A stretch of DNA of 64,000 nt, taken from NCBI GenBank assembly GCA_025454915.1, contig JALONN010000005.1, forward strand, positions 124,001 through 188,000, written 5' to 3'. Position numbers and translations under genes: made by a program. Each line of letters begins with the position of its first letter. The stretch's first letter is position 1. Positions 54,768-61,994 of this stretch are shown in pieces. The notes under the pieces were generated by a model that saw only the letters and a program-made list of their open reading frames with translations, searched no databases and was not told where the DNA came from. The DNA comes from Raineya sp. (lineage in GTDB: Bacteria; Bacteroidota; Bacteroidia; Cytophagales; Thermonemataceae).

Positions 54768-56216
54768 ATGAATAACCTCAATTTTGATATTTATCTCAAC
54801 TACTCCAATAAAGATAATGAAGATGGATGGGTGAGTAGCCTTCAAAAAATGATTCAAGAGGCTTTGGGTCAGCTAATGGGGGAAAAACCTGTCACATTAC
54901 ATTACCCCAATCAAGAAAAGCCTACAGCTTCTACTTTAGGACAAGTAGGTGTGATGATCTGTGTGGTTTCCCCAAACTTTATAAAAGATATAAACTGTAT
55001 AGAAGATATTCAGGCTTTTGTTGATACAAATGAAGGAAATGTTTCCAAACGGATTATTAAAATAGTAAAATATCCAGTCAATTATGACGAACAACCTACT
55101 GCTGTAAAAGACCTGATAGCCTATAACTTATATACCATCAATTTACAAAATGGAGAGTTTAGTGAGATAAAAGAATTTTTTGGCAGAGAAAATGAAAAAA
55201 TATTTTGGACTCAATTGTTGGATATAGCTCAAGAAACTTATAAAGCTCTTAATACCTTAAAAAACAGGAGTTTACAAGAAATAGCGGCTTATTTCAAAGG
55301 AAAAACTGTATTTTTGGCAGAAACAACAGATGATTTACTAATTGAACGAAACCTTATTAAGAGGGAATTGCAAAAATTTGGCTGTATGGTTGTTCCTGAC
55401 CAGAACTTGCCAAGTAATCGTCTGGAAATGCAAAACCGTTTGAAAAAAGATATAGAAAGAAGCGATTTAGCTATTCATCTGATAGGTAGCTCATATGGTG
55501 AGGTTTTAGAAGAAAATGGAATATCCTTGCTGGAATTACAAAACTCCTTGGCTACTGAACATAGTAATATTGTATCAGCAACAAAAAATTCAATTTACGA
55601 CGAAAAGAGAGGCTTTTCTAGAATTATTTGGGTAGCTCCATATGCTAAATTTAATAGTGAACGTCAAAAAGTGTTTGTAGATAATTTACGTCAGAATACA
55701 GAAGCTTTGGAAGGAGCAGAAATTTTACAAGTTCCTTTGGAAGATTTAAAACAAGCTATTCGAAGAGTTTTGAATGAACAAGAAAGCCAGAATTTAGAAA
55801 TAGTAGCTCACGCATCCACGCAAGAAGGCATATATTTTATTTATGATCCAATGGATGCAGATTCAGCTCAAAATGTTGTAGAGTATCTTAAAAATAGTAA
55901 CTATAAAGTTTTAACTCCAGCCTTTGAGAACAATTTACTTGAAGCCAGAAAAAAACATATTGATAATTTAGTGAATTGTAAGGCAGCTATTATTTTTTGT
56001 GGAAAAGTAAGCAAACAATGGATAGCTATGAAATTATTGGATCTGCTCAAAGCTCCAGGCTTTGGTAGACAAAAACCATTAAAACACAAAGCCATTCTGA
56101 CAAGTTCAGTATTTCAACCTGATGACTTCGTTAGAAACAATCAAATACAGGTAATACTATTTCAAGATGGAATAATTTACCCTGAACTAAATGAGTTTAT
56201 ACACACCATAGTTTAA
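54768..56216 (+). CDS. Protein with three TIR-like domains
   Basis: A 482-aa soluble protein that I read as three tandem TIR-like (flavodoxin-fold) domains. Domain 1 (1-165) begins FDIYLNYSNKD, like DVFISYS of TIR, with VSPNFIKDINCIED where the catalytic Glu would be. Domain 2 (about 179-330) begins TVFLAETTDD and has HLIGSSYG and SLLELQ, close to DUF4062/TIR-like effectors. Domain 3 (about 354-482) begins GIYFIYDPMDADS and has IIFCGKVSKQW, without Glu. TIR domains cleave NAD or act as scaffolds; whether any of these is active is open. It lies 11 nt before the nSTAND1 NTPase gene, a classic partner of TIR proteins in bacterial conflict and signalling systems. Confidence 0.72.
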   Translation: MNNLNFDIYLNYSNKDNEDGWVSSLQKMIQEALGQLMGEKPVTLHYPNQEKPTASTLGQVGVMICVVSPNFIKDINCIEDIQAFVDTNEGNVSKRIIKIVKYPVNYDEQPTAVKDLIAYNLYTINLQNGEFSEIKEFFGRENEKIFWTQLLDIAQETYKALNTLKNRSLQEIAAYFKGKTVFLAETTDDLLIERNLIKRELQKFGCMVVPDQNLPSNRLEMQNRLKKDIERSDLAIHLIGSSYGEVLEENGISLLELQNSLATEHSNIVSATKNSIYDEKRGFSRIIWVAPYAKFNSERQKVFVDNLRQNTEALEGAEILQVPLEDLKQAIRRVLNEQESQNLEIVAHASTQEGIYFIYDPMDADSAQNVVEYLKNSNYKVLTPAFENNLLEARKKHIDNLVNCKAAIIFCGKVSKQWIAMKLLDLLKAPGFGRQKPLKHKAILTSSVFQPDDFVRNNQIQVILFQDGIIYPELNEFIHTIV

Positions 56217-56227
56217 TAAAATACAGT

Positions 56228-59200
56228 ATGGAAACGAATGTAATCCAAAATACTATCCTCCAGCAACAACAAGGTGTAAGTTTTAACCCCTTCCCAGGGT
56301 TGAGACCATTCACTATAGAGGAAAGCCATTTATTTTTCGGACGAGAAGGGCAAAGTGATGAAGTGCTGATGAAACTTTACCAAAATAGATTTGTGGCTGT
56401 TGTAGGTCCTTCTGGAAGTGGTAAATCTTCTTTTATTTATTGTGGGGTTATACCTATTTTATATGGTGGATTTGTAGCCAATAAAACTTCCAATTGGAAT
56501 GTTGTAGTTTCTAGACCAGGAGCATCCCCTATTGATAACCTAGCAGAGTCTATTTATAAAAAGATACCTCAAAATAATGCTTCTGAGGAAGATCAAAAAA
56601 TTCGTAAAAAGGTAATAGCTACTTTGTTGCGTAGTAGCTCTTTGGGGCTAATAGAGTCTATTATGCAAACCAAAGAGTTCTCAGATAAGAATACACTCAT
56701 TCTAATTGACCAATTTGAAGAACTATTCAGATTTAGGAGACAAGATGACCCTGAGGCTATTAATGAGGCTTTGAACTTCGTTAACCTTTTGACAGAAGCT
56801 ATACGCTATGAAGGTTTGCCTATTTATGTGGCAATTACCATGCGTTCCGATTTTATTGGTGAGTGTGCTTTCTTCCCCGAACTTACAAGAGCTATTAATA
56901 ATAGCTATTATATGATACCCCAAATGACTCGTGAACAAAAGCGTAATGCTATTACGGGTCCTGTAGCTGTTGGGGGTGGAGAAATAACACCCAGATTGGT
57001 TCAAAGACTACTCAACGATTTGGGTGATAATCCTGATCAATTACCTATTCTTCAGCACTCCCTCATGCGTACATGGGACTATTGGATGCGTCATAAAGAA
57101 ACAGATGAGCCTGTAGATGTGCATCATTATGAGGCTATTGGAACAATGAGTGAAGCTCTTTCTCTTCATGCTAATGAAGCTTATGATGAACTTACAGAAG
57201 GGCAAAAGCGTGTTTGTGAAAAGTTATTTAAAAGCATTACAGAAAAAGGAGGGGATCAAAATCAAGGAATACGTCGCCCAACAAGGCTTTCCGAAATCAC
57301 AGCAATTGCAGGTGCAAGAGAAGAAGATGTTATTGCTATTATTGATAAATTTAGAGAACCTGGACGTTCATTGCTAACACCTGCTATGGGAGTTACATTG
57401 ACAGGGGATTCAATCATAGATATTTCTCATGAAAGTTTGATGCGTATTTGGGTGCGTCTGAAAAACTGGGTAGATGATGAAGCAGAAGCTGTACAAATGT
57501 ATCAACGTCTATCAGAAGCATCTGCCATGTATCAAATTGGTAAGGCAGGGTTATGGAGACCACCAGATTTACAGCTTGCTTTAAACTGGCGTGAAAAACA
57601 TAAACCATCTCTGATTTGGGCAAAAAGACATAATCCTGCTTTTGAAAGAGCAATGGTCTTCTTGGATTATAGTCAAAAAGAATACGAAACAGAACAACGT
57701 ATCAAAGAAATGCTGCAAAAGCGTACTTTGAAACGTACTCGTATAACAGCTATTATCATGGGTTTGTTTACACTTGTTGCAATTGCATTTTTAATTTATG
57801 CTTTGGCAAAACGAGTAGAAGCTGATCAACAACGTGCTAAAGCCTTGGTACAAACTAAAATAGCCGAAAAACAAAAGATTGTGGCTCAAGAAAAAGAAAG
57901 AGAAGCATTAAAAGCAAAAGAAGAGGCTGAAAAAGCTAAAGAAGAAGCTGTATTGGCTCAGAAAGAAGCCGAAAAACAAAAAGAGGAAGCTGAAAAACAG
58001 AAAGAAGAAGCGGAAAAACAAAAAGATATAGCTGAAAAACAACGTGCTGAAGCAGTCAAAGCTAAAGAAGAAGCTCGTAGAAGCGAAGCAAGTGCTAAAG
58101 AGAGTGCTCGTGTGGCTCAAGAAGCAACAAAGGAGGCAACAAAACAAGCAGAACTTGCAAGAGCAGCAGAAAATAAAGCTAAAAACCAGCGTTTGTTATC
58201 TATTGCTCAATCAATGGCTCTTAAATCAAAACAGCTTTCTGATGATCCTGAATTACAGGCTCTTAATGCTCAACAAGCATATAAATTTCATAGTGAAAAT
58301 GGTGGTAGTAAATTTCACCCTGATATATATCAAGGTTTGTATTATGCTATTAGAACTTATGAAGGACAGGACTTCAATAAGTTAAAAGGACATACAGATT
58401 ATATTAGAGGTATTGTTCCTGCTAATTCTGGTAAATATATGTACTCTGCAGGCAGTGATGGACAAGTATTGCGTTTTGATTTAGAAGACACCAAAAAACC
58501 TGGTGATGTTTTGATTAAAAATCCTACTTATAATACTACAATGGCAATGAACCATAACGGGCAGAGCTTAGCAGTAGGTAGCCATACCAATAAAATTCAG
58601 ATATTTAACATTCAAGGAGATTCAAAATCTTTGAAAAATACAATTGTATTGCCTGAAGGAATTACTACTTGGTATTTGGCATATCCATCAAGATCAGACA
58701 ATGGCTTAGCATTTGTAGCATCTAATAACAAGGTATACTTCTATAATAATAAAGAAGCCAAAGCTTTAGGAGTATCTACAGAACAAATTACGGCACTAGC
58801 AATTACCTCAGATGGCAAAAATGTTATTACTGGTAATGAAAAAGGTGAAGTGGTTTTTTGGAATACTACAACTGGTGAACAAAAAATCTTCACAAAAGAT
58901 AATAACGCAGTTTCTGCAATTCGTGTGAGCCATAATGGAAAATGGATGTCTATTGGTAATCATGGTGGTAAACTCAAATTATATGATATGAATAAAGGTA
59001 CTGATAAACCTATTAACTTATTTGGACACAATAGAGAGATTACAGATATAGCTTTCAGTAATGATGATAATCAAATGGCATCTGCAAGTCGAGATAAAAC
59101 TGTAAGAGTTTGGAATTTAAATGCTCTAAATACAGAACCTATGGTATTTAATGATTATTCTTCTTGGGTAACAGCTCTTAATTTTAGTGCAGATGGTTTG

Positions 59201-59386
59201 AAACTGATAGCTGGAACAAAAGATAAAACTATTCGATTTTGGTATACTGATATAACTAAAATGAGTGATTATTTGTGTGGTAAAATTAGAAATAATATGA
59301 GTTTGGAAGAATGGGAAAGATATGTAGCAACACCTAGTGATGTACCATTTGAAAATACTTGTGGAAATCTTCCTCAAAGACAATAA
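56228..59386 (+). CDS. nSTAND1 NTPase with membrane anchor, coiled coil and WD40 propeller
   Basis: A 1052-aa STAND-class signalling ATPase. The nSTAND1 domain (about 20-430) starts NPFPGLRPFT and FFGRE, Walker A is GPSGSGKSS (residues 60-68), Walker B LILIDQFEEL (Asp161), and TMRSDF is the sensor. It is followed by a membrane helix (about 505-525), a Glu/Lys/Ala coiled coil (530-690) built partly of 7-residue EKQKEEA repeats, and seven WD40 repeats (about 718-1005), then the tail SLEEWERYV...TCGNLP typical of such proteins. The NTPase is likely cytoplasmic and the propeller extracytoplasmic, so a signal bound outside could switch the NTPase. Similar proteins carry the old name Hat/HatR, without evidence for carbon uptake. 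Confidence 0.9.
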   Translation: METNVIQNTILQQQQGVSFNPFPGLRPFTIEESHLFFGREGQSDEVLMKLYQNRFVAVVGPSGSGKSSFIYCGVIPILYGGFVANKTSNWNVVVSRPGASPIDNLAESIYKKIPQNNASEEDQKIRKKVIATLLRSSSLGLIESIMQTKEFSDKNTLILIDQFEELFRFRRQDDPEAINEALNFVNLLTEAIRYEGLPIYVAITMRSDFIGECAFFPELTRAINNSYYMIPQMTREQKRNAITGPVAVGGGEITPRLVQRLLNDLGDNPDQLPILQHSLMRTWDYWMRHKETDEPVDVHHYEAIGTMSEALSLHANEAYDELTEGQKRVCEKLFKSITEKGGDQNQGIRRPTRLSEITAIAGAREEDVIAIIDKFREPGRSLLTPAMGVTLTGDSIIDISHESLMRIWVRLKNWVDDEAEAVQMYQRLSEASAMYQIGKAGLWRPPDLQLALNWREKHKPSLIWAKRHNPAFERAMVFLDYSQKEYETEQRIKEMLQKRTLKRTRITAIIMGLFTLVAIAFLIYALAKRVEADQQRAKALVQTKIAEKQKIVAQEKEREALKAKEEAEKAKEEAVLAQKEAEKQKEEAEKQKEEAEKQKDIAEKQRAEAVKAKEEARRSEASAKESARVAQEATKEATKQAELARAAENKAKNQRLLSIAQSMALKSKQLSDDPELQALNAQQAYKFHSENGGSKFHPDIYQGLYYAIRTYEGQDFNKLKGHTDYIRGIVPANSGKYMYSAGSDGQVLRFDLEDTKKPGDVLIKNPTYNTTMAMNHNGQSLAVGSHTNKIQIFNIQGDSKSLKNTIVLPEGITTWYLAYPSRSDNGLAFVASNNKVYFYNNKEAKALGVSTEQITALAITSDGKNVITGNEKGEVVFWNTTTGEQKIFTKDNNAVSAIRVSHNGKWMSIGNHGGKLKLYDMNKGTDKPINLFGHNREITDIAFSNDDNQMASASRDKTVRVWNLNALNTEPMVFNDYSSWVTALNFSADGLKLIAGTKDKTIRFWYTDITKMSDYLCGKIRNNMSLEEWERYVATPSDVPFENTCGNLPQRQ
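57968..58051 (+). repeat. Four tandem 21-bp units inside the nSTAND1 gene
   Basis: Four in-frame 21-bp units (57968, 57989, 58010, 58031) encode AEKQKEE-like heptads of the coiled coil. Units differ mainly at third codon positions, so the array is old and selected as protein rather than freshly expanded. Confidence 0.8.
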
Positions 59387-59398
59387 GATGATAAAAAC

Positions 59399-59427
59399 TT
59401 GGAGATACATGAGTAATGTATCTCCAA
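59399..59427 (+). other. Perfect 12-bp hairpin between the nSTAND1 and barrel genes
   Basis: TTGGAGATACAT (59399-59410) pairs with ATGTATCTCCAA (59416-59427) around GAGTA. No T run follows, so it is a weak terminator at best. It may be an operator or an mRNA processing site that sets different levels of the signalling and envelope genes. Confidence 0.6.
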
Positions 59428-59439
59428 ATCACTTACATA

Positions 59440-59447
59440 TAAATTTG
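59440..59447 (+). promoter_or_regulatory. -7 box upstream of the barrel gene
   Basis: TAAATTTG matches the -7 consensus 21 nt before the ATG at 59469. No TTG is found about 20 nt upstream; the hairpin at 59399-59427 occupies that place. Confidence 0.4.
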
Positions 59448-59468
59448 GAAACTATTTAATCCAACACA

Positions 59469-60602
59469 ATGAAAATAAATACACTTACTGCAATTTCCTT
59501 TTTTGCTTTTTTTCTTCTTTTTGCTTCAGGAAATATTGTTTTTGCTCAAGAAAAACAAGAAGGTGAATCCGATTGTTCTGTAAAATTACAAGAGGGAGAA
59601 ACAGCTTACGAAGATGGCTCTTTAAGCAGTTCAATATTACTTTTAGAAGAATGTTTGAAATCTGGAGGTTTTAATACCGAAGAAAAAGTAAGAGCCTATC
59701 GTCTGCTTACTATTATTTATTTGTATAAAAATCAGGATGGAAAAGCTTCTGAATATATGCATAGTTTGCTAAAATTAAATCCTGAATATAGATTACGTCC
59801 CAATGATCCTTCAGAATTTGTGGATTTATATAAACAATATCGCATACGCCCTTATTTAATAGTTGGAGGAGCTGGAGGAGCAAATATGCCTATACTTGCT
59901 ATAGGTACACTTTATAGTACTGATAACGCAGCCAATCAGGGAATAGTTTATAGAGGATTACTGGGTTTTCAAATTAATTTTAATATTTCAAGACCCATTA
60001 CTAATAAAATTGAAATCATGTTAAATCCAACCTTCTCTGTAATGAGATACAGATTTGAAGGAACATATTTTGATTATTCGACCCTTTTGTTTACTGAAAC
60101 TCAAACACGTATAGAAGCTCCAATTTTGTTTAGATATAATTTAAAAGATAAATATAATTTTAATATAGGAGGCTTAAAGCCTTATTTGATTTTGGGGGCA
60201 ACTCCCAATTATATTTTAGGTGCTTTAGGAAATGCTCAAAGAGTGGATATCGTAAGTGAAGATCAAAGCCGTTCCGTAGAAGGCAAATCTATTAAGATGA
60301 CAGATTTGAGAAATCAACTCACATTTTCTGCTGTTGCAGGAGGAGGTATTGAATATAAATTAGGTTTAGGGCATCTTTTTGGTCAAATTCAATATCAACA
60401 TGCTTTCATGAACTTAGTGAGTTCAAATAATAGATATTTACTTCAAAACGAAATAGCAAAATATGGATATTTAGATAACGATTATAAAATGGGAGCTCTC
60501 ACATTTTCTGTGGGATATAATTACCCTCTATACAATCCAAAGAAAAGAAAATCAAAAATTAAGAATGTTTCTGAAGAAATAAAAATAGAAAGTAACAATT
60601 AA
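59469..60602 (+). CDS. Outer-membrane barrel with N-terminal TPR-like region
   Basis: A 377-aa exported protein: signal peptide ending VFAQ, a helical TPR-like stretch (about 35-110, ETAYEDGSLSSSILLLEECL and YRLLTIIYLYKNQDGKASEY), then a beta-barrel (about 125-365) of eight to twelve strands of the PorT/OmpW-like outer-membrane type, and a Lys-rich end. The TPR part would lie in the periplasm and could contact the wall or a partner protein such as the WD40 propeller encoded just upstream. Fourth gene of the set; 82 nt of intergenic DNA with a hairpin and a -7 box precede it. Confidence 0.75.
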   Translation: MKINTLTAISFFAFFLLFASGNIVFAQEKQEGESDCSVKLQEGETAYEDGSLSSSILLLEECLKSGGFNTEEKVRAYRLLTIIYLYKNQDGKASEYMHSLLKLNPEYRLRPNDPSEFVDLYKQYRIRPYLIVGGAGGANMPILAIGTLYSTDNAANQGIVYRGLLGFQINFNISRPITNKIEIMLNPTFSVMRYRFEGTYFDYSTLLFTETQTRIEAPILFRYNLKDKYNFNIGGLKPYLILGATPNYILGALGNAQRVDIVSEDQSRSVEGKSIKMTDLRNQLTFSAVAGGGIEYKLGLGHLFGQIQYQHAFMNLVSSNNRYLLQNEIAKYGYLDNDYKMGALTFSVGYNYPLYNPKKRKSKIKNVSEEIKIESNN

Positions 60603-60653
60603 ATGTTTACATTTTTTTCAGTATCAGTATTAAATAATATCCAACTAAGAATC

Positions 60654-61961
60654 ATGAAAAACGGTCATATACTTATAATATTTATCATATCTATTTTTAT
60701 TTTTTCGTGTAAAGTAACTCCTAAAATAGCTTTAGATGAGTCAGGAACATTCTATAAAATGTTAGGAGGAGCTCTTGATGAAAAAGCTCATGATATGGCA
60801 GAAGCTCCTGATGGTAGTTTTATGATAGCAGGCTCTACTAAAATATTAGTAATTGATGAAACATCAGGTAGTGAAATAGAAAAAGAAATAACATATGTAG
60901 CAAAGACAGATAAATTTGGTAATGTAATCTGGAAAAAACAATATCCAGGACAAGCAGCAAAAGCTGTTTTACAAGCTCCTGATGGTAATTGGTTTGTAGG
61001 TATAGACTCCTTGGTAGTTGTAAATTCTACAGTTTCTCACACAGATTATACCTTGATGAAAATAGATAATAATGGAAACCCTCTATGGACACGAAAATAT
61101 AATGGTGCAGGTACACGAAATGAGGTAATTAAGAAAATCCAAATTGTAGATAATGAAATATATATAGTAGGAAATGCTGTAGCAAAACTCATAGATGAAA
61201 CAGAATTAAATGCCGTTTTTATTATTGCTACCAATTTAGACGGTATAGAAAGAACTCGAAATGAATATGGCTCTTTGACTATACCTACAGCCAATACTCC
61301 TGCTGATAAAAGACCTACTTCTGCCAATAGTGCCATAATAGACCCTGTTTCAAGTCTTAAATACTTGATAACGATGGGTTCTACTGTAAAGCAAGGAGAT
61401 GATAGAATTAATAGTCAATTGATAGTTTTTAGTCGAGAAGGTATTGTACCCATTGATGCAGGTGGCGAATTTGGTGGAGGTGGTGATGATGTAGGGGAAA
61501 GTATTCAGCTCACAAAAGATAATGGTTATGTAATTTGTGGTACTACCAATAGTGAAGGTAGTGGAGGAAAAGATATGTTTGCAATCAAATTAACATTCCC
61601 AAGAGATGTTAATGATGGTAAACCTCAAGCTATTAATGGTACACGTATTACATGGTCTAAAACATTTGGTGGAGGTGGTGATGATGAAGGAAAAAGCATT
61701 TATCCAACTTCTGATGGAGGATATCTTCTTTTAGGAAATGTTGCTACTACCACAGCTGGCACAGATATACATCTGATTAAATTAGATGCTTTTGGTAACC
61801 AAGTTTGGGAACAGTTTTTTGGAGGAACAAGAAACGATCAAGCTAAACTTGTAAAAGAACTTTCAAATGGTGACATTCTCATTTTAGGAACTATCAGTTT
61901 TGAAAACAATGACATGATAGCACTAATTAGAACCAATAAGAATGGAGAATTGGTTAAATAA
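60654..61961 (+). CDS. Repeat lipoprotein, probably a beta-propeller
   Basis: A 435-aa lipoprotein (lipobox IFSCKV). The mature part has repeats of the form GG..DDxGxSI...DGGYLLLG...D..LIKLDAFGNQVW, as in Bacteroidota proteins with SBBP-like or PQQ-like blades; about six such units occur, each with hydrophobic strands ending in W. Two units carry an identical 22-nt segment (61470-61491 and 61665-61686), a sign of recent gene conversion or duplication. It likely sits on the outer membrane. ATG 60654 begins the signal peptide; an ATG at 60603 in the same frame, 1 nt after the barrel gene, would add 17 residues. Fifth gene of the set. Confidence 0.75.
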   Translation: MKNGHILIIFIISIFIFSCKVTPKIALDESGTFYKMLGGALDEKAHDMAEAPDGSFMIAGSTKILVIDETSGSEIEKEITYVAKTDKFGNVIWKKQYPGQAAKAVLQAPDGNWFVGIDSLVVVNSTVSHTDYTLMKIDNNGNPLWTRKYNGAGTRNEVIKKIQIVDNEIYIVGNAVAKLIDETELNAVFIIATNLDGIERTRNEYGSLTIPTANTPADKRPTSANSAIIDPVSSLKYLITMGSTVKQGDDRINSQLIVFSREGIVPIDAGGEFGGGGDDVGESIQLTKDNGYVICGTTNSEGSGGKDMFAIKLTFPRDVNDGKPQAINGTRITWSKTFGGGGDDEGKSIYPTSDGGYLLLGNVATTTAGTDIHLIKLDAFGNQVWEQFFGGTRNDQAKLVKELSNGDILILGTISFENNDMIALIRTNKNGELVK

Positions 61962-61994
61962 AAAATTTAAGTTATTATTTTATACTCAAGGCAT

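Noticed and set aside
57968..58051. Regular 21-bp repeats as a CRISPR-like array
   Set aside because: The units are contiguous, in frame and encode a coiled coil; there are no spacers or cas genes.
57908..58147. Minus-strand frame encoding a Phe/Ser-rich product within the nSTAND1 gene
   Set aside because: It is the complement of the Glu/Lys coiled-coil repeats; low complexity and no start signals.
3395..59386. CHAT operon and TIR/STAND genes as parts of one defence island
   Set aside because: They are more than 40 kb apart, separated by housekeeping genes such as murE, glyQS, lepA and rlmN, with no integrase or transfer signs.
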